From NCBI GenBank assembly GCA_018830325.1, contig JAHJSQ010000037.1, positions 1-32,895 of the forward strand: a stretch of DNA of 32,895 nucleotides, in the 5' to 3' direction. This DNA is from Gammaproteobacteria bacterium (GTDB lineage: Bacteria > Pseudomonadota > Gammaproteobacteria > Methylococcales > Methylomonadaceae). Position 1 is the stretch's first letter. Every line of letters begins with the position of its first letter. Positions 14,846-22,801 of this stretch are shown piece after piece. A model generated the notes under the pieces. The model made no database searches. It was not told the origin of the DNA and worked only from the letters and a program-made list of their open reading frames with translations. The translations under genes were made by a program, and so were the position numbers.

Positions 14846-16450
14846 ATGAATGAAACAGTACAAGAACAGCCTCGTACCTGTCCCAAATGCGATCACCCGG
14901 ATACGGCCGATGCGATCGCGCAAAATAAATACCGGTGTACGCAATGTCAATACGAAATAGCGCATATCGATACCTCGCCTAACGGCTCGATACGCGGTAT
15001 TTTCGGTTGGTTGAAAGGCGTCGGCGATTTGATTGGCGATCGCTATATCATCCAAACAGTATTGGGAAAAGGCGGTTTTGGCGCGACTTATCTGGTCGAA
15101 GACCAACGCGTGAAAGGAAAACGTTGGGCGCTCAAGGAAATTCCCGAGATGCTGTTCGATGAATATGAAGTCTCGTTGTTGAGCAACCTCGATCACCCCT
15201 CGATCCCGATCATTGTCGACCGTTTCAATGAAAAAGGCATGGTCTATTTAGTGTTGAAATTCGGCGGCAGCCGAACCTTGGCCACCGAATGCAAGCGGCT
15301 CGGTAGAATTGTCTTTGCGGACCTTAAGGACTGGGTCGTTCAGGTCGGGCAGGTGCTCGAATATCTGCATTCGCGAAATCCGCCGATTATCCATCGGGAT
15401 TTGAAGCCGGAAAACGTGTTGCTGGACGATGAAAACAGAATCATGCTAATTGATTTCGGCATCGCCAAGGAATCTTCACCCAACGAAATGACCCGTACGT
15501 TGGGGAGAGCGGCCTCGTTCGGTTTCAGTCCGCCAGAGCAGGTCATGGGCACCGGTACCGACGTTCGGTCCGATATTTATTCATTGGCGGCCACGGTTTA
15601 TTTTGCCGCGACCGGTCAAACGCCAGTCGCGGCGCATGAAAGGGTGTCCGGTAAAGCTTTGACGCCTCCCAAACAAATTGCGCCCGAATTGCCGGACGTA
15701 ATCAACAATATGATTCTTAAAGGATTGAATCTCAATGTCAACGAGCGCCCGCAGACCGTAGCGGAATTCATCGGCGTATTTTCAGCCGGCAGCCCAGTTG
15801 ACGAGGAGGCTTTGCTGTCTGGTAAAACGGTGCAAATTTCGGATCTGCAATTCGGGCCGGTTATTAAGACCCAAGGGAATCGTTCGCAGCCGATCCCAAG
15901 TTCAACGACTCACTATGCCGAAGCCGACAATAGCTCCATAAAAAAGCTGGCGCTTGTGCTTGTCGTTGTCGTAGTGCTGTTTTCTGCTTTTGCCGGCGGC
16001 GCCTATTGGCTGTTTTTCAAAGACGGATCGGATGAGGCGCCGATTGCAAGTGTCGATCCCGAACCCGAGTCTTTACCGCGTGAGACCGGAATTGCCGAAG
16101 GGACGGTTCCTGCCGCAATGGATTCGCCGTTTTCCGCTCCCGCCGCTGTTTCGGAGCCTGTCGCGCCTTCGTCAAAGAAGCAATCTGCCGATTCCGGGTT
16201 ATCGGCGCTGGAAATATTGAATAAACGCAGGACCGTTCAGTCGGAATCGGATAGCAAGTCTTCGGTTAATAAAGCTTCGCAAACACTTGATTCGAATCGC
16301 GTTGTTCAGCAACCAAGCGCGCCTCCGAAACCGGTTGCACGGCCTAAACCGAAGCCGAAACCTAAGCCTAAACCGATAGCCAAAACCGAGCCCAAGGAAG
16401 ATAATTCCGGCTGGGTTATTATTCCGGGACAAACACAAAAAATACGTTAG
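14846..16450 (+). CDS. Zinc-ribbon transmembrane Ser/Thr protein kinase
   Basis: A 534-residue Hanks-type kinase. An N-terminal zinc ribbon (C12, C15, C31, C34) precedes the kinase domain (about 64-315). Catalytic features are intact: glycine loop GKGGFG (74-79), Lys97, HRDLKPEN with D185, and DFG (203-205); the usual APE is PPE (229-231). One transmembrane helix lies at about 368-391. The remaining 140 residues should be periplasmic and end in a Lys-Pro repeat tract (around 505-515) followed by GWVIIPGQ. No PASTA repeats are seen. It follows the FHA-ABC gene by 21 bases, so that transporter is the likeliest substrate; the PP2C gene at 19305 is the likely opposing phosphatase. These links are inferred from context. 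Confidence 0.93.
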   Translation: MNETVQEQPRTCPKCDHPDTADAIAQNKYRCTQCQYEIAHIDTSPNGSIRGIFGWLKGVGDLIGDRYIIQTVLGKGGFGATYLVEDQRVKGKRWALKEIPEMLFDEYEVSLLSNLDHPSIPIIVDRFNEKGMVYLVLKFGGSRTLATECKRLGRIVFADLKDWVVQVGQVLEYLHSRNPPIIHRDLKPENVLLDDENRIMLIDFGIAKESSPNEMTRTLGRAASFGFSPPEQVMGTGTDVRSDIYSLAATVYFAATGQTPVAAHERVSGKALTPPKQIAPELPDVINNMILKGLNLNVNERPQTVAEFIGVFSAGSPVDEEALLSGKTVQISDLQFGPVIKTQGNRSQPIPSSTTHYAEADNSSIKKLALVLVVVVVLFSAFAGGAYWLFFKDGSDEAPIASVDPEPESLPRETGIAEGTVPAAMDSPFSAPAAVSEPVAPSSKKQSADSGLSALEILNKRRTVQSESDSKSSVNKASQTLDSNRVVQQPSAPPKPVARPKPKPKPKPKPIAKTEPKEDNSGWVIIPGQTQKIR

Positions 16451-16518
16451 GCGGGCATTCCGGAACCGAAATTTCACTAGCAAAGGGTATAAAAAGGTTA
16501 GTCGTTGTTTATGGGGGA

Positions 16519-16537
16519 ATCGGACATTGAGTCCGAT
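16519..16537 (+). other. Small stem-loop upstream of the vWA gene
   Basis: ATCGGAC (16519-16525) and GTCCGAT (16531-16537) form a perfect 7-bp stem with a 5-nt loop. No T-run follows, so it is not a typical terminator. It lies between the kinase stop and the vWA ribosome-binding site and could affect processing or relative expression. Confidence 0.35.
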
Positions 16538-16573
16538 GGGTAAAACACTACTTTATAATGAGGAGTCTACGTC

Positions 16574-17734
16574 ATGATGAAAAATTCAAGACAAACGCAA
16601 CAGACCGGCAAAAAACGGTTTAACGGGGCAGGGAGCTTTATCGTACCTGTTTTGGTTTTAATGCAAGCCTTGTTTCTTACGGGGCCTGCACATGCCGGCG
16701 GCTACGGATTTGCTGCGCCCGGCGGTTACGGCGTTAAAGTCTATCGGGTAAATTATGCCTTGTATCCGTTTGTGCAATTGTATATTCGGACTTTCGATCA
16801 AAACATGCAGCCTTTGGTGAATCTCAATGAAATGAATATCGGACTGATGATCAAAGGCAAAAGCTACGATCCGATGAAACGCCAATACGGTATTCAAAGC
16901 ATCCGCAATCGAAGTGAGGCAACCCGTTCCGTATTAGTAATCGATGCCAGCAAGTCGATGGCGGGAACCGCATCGGAAACCGCGCTCAGAGCCGCTGCCC
17001 GCTTTATCGACAGTAAACGGCCCCAGGATGAAGTGGCGATCCTGGCGATACGAGATACCAAAGAAGGCTATGATCTGGTATCTCAATTCGAAAGGGATGC
17101 TGGCGCCCTTGCCAGAAGGTTGGCGGATATTCGAATCGATGGTATGAAAAGCCGTATTTACGATAGTATCGGGGCGGCGATTCAGATGTGCGGCATGTCG
17201 GCGCAAGGATCGTCGGTTGACCCTTCGGCCGACAATGTCATCGCATCGTGTTCGGTGGTCGTTTTTTCCGACGGACGAGACGAAGGCAGTGCGCTTTCTC
17301 GAGAAGAGTTGAATGGCCGAATTACTTCGATGCGGATTCCCATTCCCGTGTATTCGCTTGCTTACGGCAAGAGTTCAGTGGACTATTTTAGAAATCTCGA
17401 ATCCATATCGAAAAACTCGTTCGGCATCTATTATTCATTAGGCGAAACCTATGACAGGATGCAACGCATCGTCGAAGAAATTCAAAACATTCTCCAAAGC
17501 GACTATGTTGTGACCTTCCGATCTTATATTCCGGTTGACGGCGAGCAGCACTCGTTTAAGGTCGGTATCGAATATCCGACAGGTAGCGGTAAATATTATT
17601 ACGATAATGGTCAATTCGAAGCGATAGAGCCGCCGCCTATCCAAGCGATTGATAACTACCTCAACCTATTGAATCAAAAAATTCCGCTTCTGCCGGATAA
17701 CGATCCTTTTTATAAAAGGCCGTCTGTACAGTAG
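16574..17734 (+). CDS. Exported von Willebrand factor A domain protein
   Basis: A 386-residue protein with a long signal peptide (charged start, hydrophobic core at about 21-37, cleavage after AHA at residue 41) leading to a Gly/Tyr-rich mature N-terminus. The vWA domain (about 115-310) has the metal-site motif DASKS (D124, S126, S128) and a later FSDGRDEG segment, so divalent-metal-dependent ligand binding is expected. The last 70 residues are a beta-rich tail. GAGGAG stands eight bases before the ATG. It lies 123 bases after the kinase gene and 27 before a lipoprotein gene. vWA proteins beside kinases and PP2C phosphatases are known (TerY-P triads), but TerY is cytoplasmic whereas this one is exported. 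The ligand is unknown. Confidence 0.9.
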   Translation: MMKNSRQTQQTGKKRFNGAGSFIVPVLVLMQALFLTGPAHAGGYGFAAPGGYGVKVYRVNYALYPFVQLYIRTFDQNMQPLVNLNEMNIGLMIKGKSYDPMKRQYGIQSIRNRSEATRSVLVIDASKSMAGTASETALRAAARFIDSKRPQDEVAILAIRDTKEGYDLVSQFERDAGALARRLADIRIDGMKSRIYDSIGAAIQMCGMSAQGSSVDPSADNVIASCSVVVFSDGRDEGSALSREELNGRITSMRIPIPVYSLAYGKSSVDYFRNLESISKNSFGIYYSLGETYDRMQRIVEEIQNILQSDYVVTFRSYIPVDGEQHSFKVGIEYPTGSGKYYYDNGQFEAIEPPPIQAIDNYLNLLNQKIPLLPDNDPFYKRPSVQ

Positions 17735-17761
17735 CAGCGCTAATCTAATGAGGATTTCATC

Positions 17762-18379
17762 ATGAATCATGCATTCCCAAAAACCGCCCTAAGTGCGGTT
17801 GTATGTGCCAGTCTGATCACGGGATGTGCGACTACTCCCGAAAATCAACAAGCCATTGGTGCGGGATTGGGCGCGGTGGCAGCCGGTTTGACGACCGGTC
17901 TGTTGACCGGTAATGTCGGCTACGGTTTAGCGGCGGCGGCCGGCGGTGCCGCACTCGGTTGGGGCGCCGTCAAATTAGCGCAATACAGTTCTGAGCAGGT
18001 GCGCAGTCCTGCCGAGGACCAATCGCTATACGGGTTTACGCCTGCCGCCAATACCGTTCTGGTCCGTTTGAATAAAGGCACGGCTTCGCCGGATACTGTG
18101 ACGCCAGGGCAACAAGTCATGGTTGCCAGCGATTATTCATTATCGGTACCGCAAAATCAAAGCATAGCCTCGGTCGAGGAAACCTGGACCTTAAAAAAGG
18201 ACGGGAAGGTGATTTTCGAGGCCCCGCCTCAAAATGTGCAGCGTTCCGCCGGCGGTTATGCCGTCAATGCGACGATTCCGATACCTAAGAATGCATCGGC
18301 CGGTACTTATGTCGTCGAAACCAAAGTGCAAGCCGGCACCAGCAGCGATATCAATCAGGCCGTATTTATCGTTCAATAA
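17762..18379 (+). CDS. Glycine-zipper lipoprotein
   Basis: A 205-residue lipoprotein: the signal sequence ends in LITGC with the lipidated Cys at 22. The mature N-terminus (about 31-73) is rich in Gly and Ala with GxxxG-type spacing (GAGLGAVAAGL, GYGLAAAAGG), a glycine-zipper that packs in or against a membrane. The C-terminal 110 residues look like a beta-sandwich (VEETWTLKKDGKVIFE ... GTYVVETKV). GAGGA lies eight bases before the ATG, and the vWA gene ends 27 bases upstream, so the two probably form one transcript and may act together at the outer membrane. I cannot name a specific family. Confidence 0.85.
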   Translation: MNHAFPKTALSAVVCASLITGCATTPENQQAIGAGLGAVAAGLTTGLLTGNVGYGLAAAAGGAALGWGAVKLAQYSSEQVRSPAEDQSLYGFTPAANTVLVRLNKGTASPDTVTPGQQVMVASDYSLSVPQNQSIASVEETWTLKKDGKVIFEAPPQNVQRSAGGYAVNATIPIPKNASAGTYVVETKVQAGTSSDINQAVFIVQ

Positions 18380-18417
18380 GCGCTACTCCCTTTTGATCGA
18401 AAAACCGTATAAGAAAA

Positions 18418-18522
18418 AAGGTATGGGATATGTCTATCGAGGACCGCCGTAAACCCATCCATGGGGGCTTGACGGCAGCAATCCCTGCTGCCGACATCCT
18501 CGCTAGCCACACCCCATACCTT
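18418..18522. repeat. Palindromic element between lipoprotein and M48 genes
   Basis: Outer arms AAGGTATGGG (18418-18427) and CCCATACCTT (18513-18522) are exact complements. At the centre CGGCAGCA (18473-18480) pairs with TGCTGCCG (18486-18493). The core (CATCCATGGGGGCTTGACGG) resembles parts of the repeats at 25831-25860 and 28254-28275, so it belongs to the same family. Confidence 0.6.
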
Positions 18523-18558
18523 CATAAAGTTAGCCATTTTTTGAATATAAAGGGAGTA

Positions 18559-19296
18559 ATGTTCCGCTTGCGGATAATGAAAAGCAGTGCGCCAAGGACT
18601 ATAGCAGGGGTATTTTTTTATTTGCTGATCGGCGGCTGTTTGATTTTAACGTCGGCTTGGGCAAATTGCTCCGGCGAACAGCAGCATTCCGCGAATGCCG
18701 CCTATCGTATAGAACAGGAATGGCCGTTACGGCCGAGCCAGGACATCGTCAACCGATATCTGCAAACTCTCGGGGAGCGTCTTGTTCCCCGAAACGGGCC
18801 TTGGTTAAAGTGGTTCACGCCAATCGATTGGCCGGCTTCGGGATGGCGTTTTTTCACAGTCAGGGATAGCTCGGTCAACGCGTTTTCGATTGGCGACGGA
18901 CGCACTTATATCACCGAAGGCAGTTTTCATTTCGTCAATAACGAAGCCGAACTCGCGGCGATATTGGCTCATGAAATGGGGCATCAATTAGCCGGTCATT
19001 TTTGTCTCCGTTCAGGCGTATCTAGCAAAAAGCATAGGCAAATAGGCACGCTGGTGCAGGTTATCGATATCGATAGGGAAATCGAAGCGGATGCGATCGC
19101 ATTGGATATTTTGCAGGCCGCCGGTTTTCCGCCTGACGTTTTGCTGAATGTCATTGATCGCTTGCCGGTAAAAGGCGACGCACAGCAGCATCGAACTCGG
19201 CTAAATAAGCTATCGAAGCGATTGGAGTCGGGAGTCAATGATAATTTCTCAAGTTCCGTAGAGTTTTTTCGGATAAAGCGATTATTATCCGAATAG
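18559..19296 (+). CDS. M48-family zinc metallopeptidase
   Basis: A 245-residue peptidase of the M48 (HtpX/BepA/LoiP-like) type. The zinc-binding HEMGH motif is at residues 138-142 and a matching EIEAD (174-178) supplies the third ligand. An N-terminal hydrophobic segment (about 13-34) ending in TSAWA reads as a signal peptide, so it should be periplasmic or membrane-attached. Two further Cys follow the cleavage site region. The frame is open back to 18430, but that extension lies inside a palindromic repeat, so the ATG at 18559, with AGGGAG just upstream, is chosen; ATG at 18577 is an alternative. Related enzymes degrade misfolded outer-membrane proteins. It ends eight bases before the phosphatase gene. 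Confidence 0.88.
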   Translation: MFRLRIMKSSAPRTIAGVFFYLLIGGCLILTSAWANCSGEQQHSANAAYRIEQEWPLRPSQDIVNRYLQTLGERLVPRNGPWLKWFTPIDWPASGWRFFTVRDSSVNAFSIGDGRTYITEGSFHFVNNEAELAAILAHEMGHQLAGHFCLRSGVSSKKHRQIGTLVQVIDIDREIEADAIALDILQAAGFPPDVLLNVIDRLPVKGDAQQHRTRLNKLSKRLESGVNDNFSSSVEFFRIKRLLSE

Positions 19297-19304
19297 GAGC
19301 GGGC

Positions 19305-20081
19305 ATGAAATTCGACCTATTTAAACGATTTATTCATAATCAAGCCGAAAAGTCCGATAGGCTGAGTATTCAATTTAGTTGTTTTACTCATCCGGGTAAA
19401 GTTAGAAGCAATAACGAAGATAGCTTTTTAGTGCTGCCTGAAATGGGTATTTGGGCCGTTGCAGATGGCATGGGCGGACATAATTGCGGAGAAGTCGCCA
19501 GCGCGGTCGGTTTAATGACCTTGCATCGCGAGCTGGCTTCCGGAGCAAAATTGATCGAAGCTATTCAACGCGCGCATCTCGAAATCAAGGAGCAAGCTTT
19601 CAAAGATGCCGAAGCCCAAGGGATGGGAATGACCTTGGTCGCGGTACAAATAGAAGAGGGGCGTTATCAAATTGCCTGGGTCGGTGATAGCCGCGCCTAT
19701 CTCTGGCGGAATAATGGGTTAAGGCAATTGACCAAGGATCATAGCTATGTACAAATGCTGATGGATCAAGGCTTAATCGATGAAGAAAGCGCCAAGACCC
19801 ACCCCTATAAAAACGTCATCACACAAGCGATCGGCAGCTCCGACCAAGAAGTCGTGCAAGTGGATGTGGTCGAGGAAAAACGCGAGAAGAAGGATATTGT
19901 ATTACTTTGCAGCGACGGCCTGACCGGTCAAGTACCCGATTCAACAATCGCGACCATACTCGCAGGGGATGGGAGCTTGGATAATAAGGCCGAGCAGCTT
20001 TTGGCAGAAGCGTTGGCGAATGCGGCCGACGATAATATTACATTGATTTTGTTGGCCGAATCCCAGACGAACTGTCCGTAA
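19305..20081 (+). CDS. PP2C-family Ser/Thr phosphatase
   Basis: A 258-residue cytoplasmic phosphatase of the PPM/PP2C family. The metal-binding motifs are intact: RSNNEDSF, VADGMGGH, WVGDSRAYL, LCSDGLT and ADDNIT. Length fits a stand-alone catalytic domain. An AGGAGCGGG ribosome-binding site begins within the M48 stop codon, so the two genes are coupled. The obvious partner is the kinase at 14846, five genes upstream, with the FHA-ABC transporter as candidate substrate; this is inference from context. It is the last gene of the long plus-strand run and converges with the GGDEF-EAL gene 31 bases later; no clear terminator hairpin is visible between them. Confidence 0.95.
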   Translation: MKFDLFKRFIHNQAEKSDRLSIQFSCFTHPGKVRSNNEDSFLVLPEMGIWAVADGMGGHNCGEVASAVGLMTLHRELASGAKLIEAIQRAHLEIKEQAFKDAEAQGMGMTLVAVQIEEGRYQIAWVGDSRAYLWRNNGLRQLTKDHSYVQMLMDQGLIDEESAKTHPYKNVITQAIGSSDQEVVQVDVVEEKREKKDIVLLCSDGLTGQVPDSTIATILAGDGSLDNKAEQLLAEALANAADDNITLILLAESQTNCP

Positions 20082-20112
20082 AACCCTAAAGGCTGTCGTC
20101 GTCGCGTTAAAT

Positions 20113-22170
20113 TTACAATAATTCCTTCAGCTGATGGAAAGGAACCGGCTTGCCGAACAAATAGCCTTGCACGGTGTCGCAGCCGTATTGTTTGACATAG
20201 TCGTATTGAGTTTCGGTTTCGACGCCTTCGGCTACGACCTTTAAATTCAGATTGTGCGCCATTGAGATAATGGTTCGCACGAGCGTTTCGTCATCGGCGT
20301 CATGTCCTAGATCATGCACGAATGAACGGTCGATCTTCAATGTATGTAGCGGAAGTTGCTTCAAACGGCTCAGTGATGAATAAGCGGTGCCGAAATCGTC
20401 GATGCTTAGCTCGATGCCCAGTGTACAAAGCTGCTCCAAAATTGTACAGGCGTCTATACTGCCGGGGCCAAATAGGCTTTCGGTAATTTCCAGCTCCAAT
20501 TTGTCTCCGGGAAAGCCAGTTCGTTGCAAGATTCCGGAGATCACTTCGACAAGGTCTTCGCGAATGAACTGGGCCGGAGACAGGTTGACCGCGAGCCGTA
20601 AATCGGCTTCGCCGCCGGTGCAGCACGCCAGCATTTCGCGGCAGGCGTTTTCGAGCATCCATTCGTCGATCAAAGCGATTAGGCCGCATTCTTCGGCCAG
20701 CGGAATGAATTCCGAAGGAGCGATTGGTCCTTCTTCAGAATCGGTCCAGCGCGCGAGCGCTTCGACGCTGACGATCGCAAGACTGAGCGTGTCTCTTCTG
20801 GGTTGATAATGGATGTTGAATGCGCCCTCTGCAATCGCTTTACGCAACTTGTTTTCGAGAGCCAGACGGCGCACCGCGCGATCATTCATGTCGGACGAGA
20901 AGAACGTAAATTGATTGCGGCCCCGGTCTTTCGAACGATACATCGCGGTGTCGGCATTTTTGACGATAGTTTCGGCGTGGTTGCCGTCTTCCGGAAACAG
21001 GCTGATGCCGATGCTGGTCGTGATGTGTAAACTGTATCCCTCGATCGGTATCGGTTCGGCGATCGCAGCGATCAGTTTGCTCGCCACTTCGGCGGCATCG
21101 GTGCCTTGGCGAATTTGCGTGAGTAAAACCGCGAACTCGTCGCCGCCGAGACGGGCCAGTGTATCGCAGTCTCGAATGCAGGCCAGAAGGCGTTGCGAAA
21201 CTTGCATGAGTAACTTATCGCCGACCGCATGTCCCAGCGTGTCGTTGATCGTTTTGAACCGGTCGAGATCGAGAAACATCACGGCGAGCCTCTGTCCGTG
21301 GCGCCTGGCCTGGTCGATAGCGAGCTTCAAATGGTCGTCGAAAGTGATACGGTTAGCCAAACCGGTCAGCATGTCGTGATAAGCTTGATGTTCCAATTGA
21401 CGAGTCAATTCGGTTAGTTCGAGCGTGCGTGCTTCGATTCGTTCCTCCAATTCATCGCGCGCCTTCTGCAGTTCGCGGTCACGCAACTGGATTTGCCTCA
21501 GCATATCGTTAAAGTCGTCGACTAGCGTGCCGATTTCGTCCGATGAGATTTTTTCCGCGCGCAATCCGTAATCCTGGCCCTCCGAGACGCGGCGAGCGGT
21601 CTCGGCGAGTTTTAATATCGGCTCCGAAACCAGTCGTTGTAGGCGGCTAGATAGCAGGAGGGCGGTCGACAGCGACAGCAATAATACGCCTAAGGCAATG
21701 ATCAGATGGAATGTCTGGCGCTGTTCCCAATGACTTAGATCCGAAATCAGCAGAATGTTGCCGATCTGATGACTGTCGAGCAGTATCGGCGAAACGACGA
21801 AAAAATTCCCGTCTATGCGACCGGTTTCTTCGGCGGGAAAGGCGGGAGGAATGCTGTGCTCGTCGCGATCGAAGTGAGCGAACATGACGCCATCGCTCGA
21901 AAACAACACTGCAGAAACAATGTCTGCTTCATTCTTGAGACTCTCGAGCGTTTTGTCTGCCGATTCCGCGTCGCCGAACGTCAACGCCGCAATCGAGTTA
22001 TGGCCGATGACGCCGGCTTGAGCCTGCAAACGCTCAAATATCGCGCTACGCATCGACAGCCAATCGTTTACAGCAAAACCGACGGCCGATAACAACAATG
22101 CGCAACTACTGGTCAGTAGCAACATCAGCATTAGTTTTTTTCTGATTGAATTTTTACCGAAGAGCTTCAT
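20113..22170 (-). CDS. Membrane GGDEF-EAL protein, YfiN-like sensor half
   Basis: A 685-residue inner-membrane enzyme of c-di-GMP turnover. Two membrane helices (about 12-35 and 155-175) enclose a periplasmic sensor resembling the CHASE8 domain of YfiN. HAMP (176-230) and a coiled coil follow. The GGDEF domain has an intact LGGDEF (342-346) and an inhibitory-site RDCD (333-336). The EAL domain has EAL (470-472), NLSPAQF, ELEITES, DDFGTAYSSL, LKIDRSFV, EGVET and TVQGYLF, so phosphodiesterase residues are all present. Which activity dominates cannot be read from sequence. It starts four bases after the YfiR-type gene and is the last gene of that operon, so the periplasmic protein probably controls it. 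E. coli and Pseudomonas YfiN lack an EAL domain. Confidence 0.95.
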   Translation of the reverse strand: MKLFGKNSIRKKLMLMLLLTSSCALLLSAVGFAVNDWLSMRSAIFERLQAQAGVIGHNSIAALTFGDAESADKTLESLKNEADIVSAVLFSSDGVMFAHFDRDEHSIPPAFPAEETGRIDGNFFVVSPILLDSHQIGNILLISDLSHWEQRQTFHLIIALGVLLLSLSTALLLSSRLQRLVSEPILKLAETARRVSEGQDYGLRAEKISSDEIGTLVDDFNDMLRQIQLRDRELQKARDELEERIEARTLELTELTRQLEHQAYHDMLTGLANRITFDDHLKLAIDQARRHGQRLAVMFLDLDRFKTINDTLGHAVGDKLLMQVSQRLLACIRDCDTLARLGGDEFAVLLTQIRQGTDAAEVASKLIAAIAEPIPIEGYSLHITTSIGISLFPEDGNHAETIVKNADTAMYRSKDRGRNQFTFFSSDMNDRAVRRLALENKLRKAIAEGAFNIHYQPRRDTLSLAIVSVEALARWTDSEEGPIAPSEFIPLAEECGLIALIDEWMLENACREMLACCTGGEADLRLAVNLSPAQFIREDLVEVISGILQRTGFPGDKLELEITESLFGPGSIDACTILEQLCTLGIELSIDDFGTAYSSLSRLKQLPLHTLKIDRSFVHDLGHDADDETLVRTIISMAHNLNLKVVAEGVETETQYDYVKQYGCDTVQGYLFGKPVPFHQLKELL

Positions 22171-22174
22171 GGCT

Positions 22175-22801
22175 TCAGGGGGCTTCGTCGACGATTGTCG
22201 CCAATTTCAATAATTGCGAACTCATTTTCAGCCCGGCTTGGCGCGATCGGTTGAGATTAATTTCAAATCCGATGCGCGTGTCGTCTCGCACTAGGCTGAT
22301 CATGATGTCGCTTCCCGCGTGCAATAATGAGTCGGATTCGGTCAGGTCGGCGATCGTCAAGAGTGGAATGGTCGGGCCGAAACGGGCTTCTTTGAGGTAG
22401 CTCCGGAGTTCATTATGGGCGATCAGCAGAATGTGACAAGAGTCGTTCTCGTTTAGGCTGTCGACTCGGGTTATCGAAACATGGCGTCCGCTAACCATTT
22501 CTCCTTGAATCAAATCGACTGCTTGATGGATCGGATTGCTGCGATAGAGACAAAGCAATAGCTGTTCGTCCTTGCTTTCGAATGCCTCGGGCGGCCATGA
22601 GACGAAACGAGCAATATTCAGGACGAATGCAGCCTTGATGCGGTCGACACGATCGGATTGGGGGTCCGCAGCGGCATTAACAGTGAACAAGAACCACGCG
22701 AGCGCGGTAATCAGCTCTATACGAGGCCGACAAAGGCGCAAGCTTGTTTTAAAACCGCCGCCTCGGGTCTTGATGTCCTTTCTGATCGGCTGTTCAGTCA
22801 A
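22175..22801 (-). CDS. YfiR-family periplasmic regulator (DUF4154)
   Basis: A 208-residue protein with a hydrophobic segment (about 29-41) and likely cleavage after NAAA at residue 45; the 28-residue positive N-region is long. The mature part matches the YfiR pattern: IKAAFVLNIARFVSWP near its start and RIGFEINLNRSRQAGLKMSS near its end. C84 and C122 may form a disulphide as in YfiR. YfiR holds the diguanylate cyclase YfiN inactive from the periplasm. The best start is a TTG that overlaps the TGA of the receptor gene (TTGA), since no suitable ATG exists upstream of the domain. The order receptor, YfiR, GGDEF-EAL suggests outer-membrane input passed through this protein. Confidence 0.88.
   Translation of the reverse strand: MTEQPIRKDIKTRGGGFKTSLRLCRPRIELITALAWFLFTVNAAADPQSDRVDRIKAAFVLNIARFVSWPPEAFESKDEQLLLCLYRSNPIHQAVDLIQGEMVSGRHVSITRVDSLNENDSCHILLIAHNELRSYLKEARFGPTIPLLTIADLTESDSLLHAGSDIMISLVRDDTRIGFEINLNRSRQAGLKMSSQLLKLATIVDEAP

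Noticed and set aside
16554-16559. TATAAT as promoter of the vWA gene
   Set aside because: It directly abuts the ribosome-binding site GAGGAG; transcription from it would leave that site out of the mRNA.
12503-20081. Regulatory part of a type VI secretion system (kinase, FHA, PP2C)
   Set aside because: No Tss structural gene (sheath, baseplate, ClpV) is in the window, and the FHA domains are fused to an ABC transporter.
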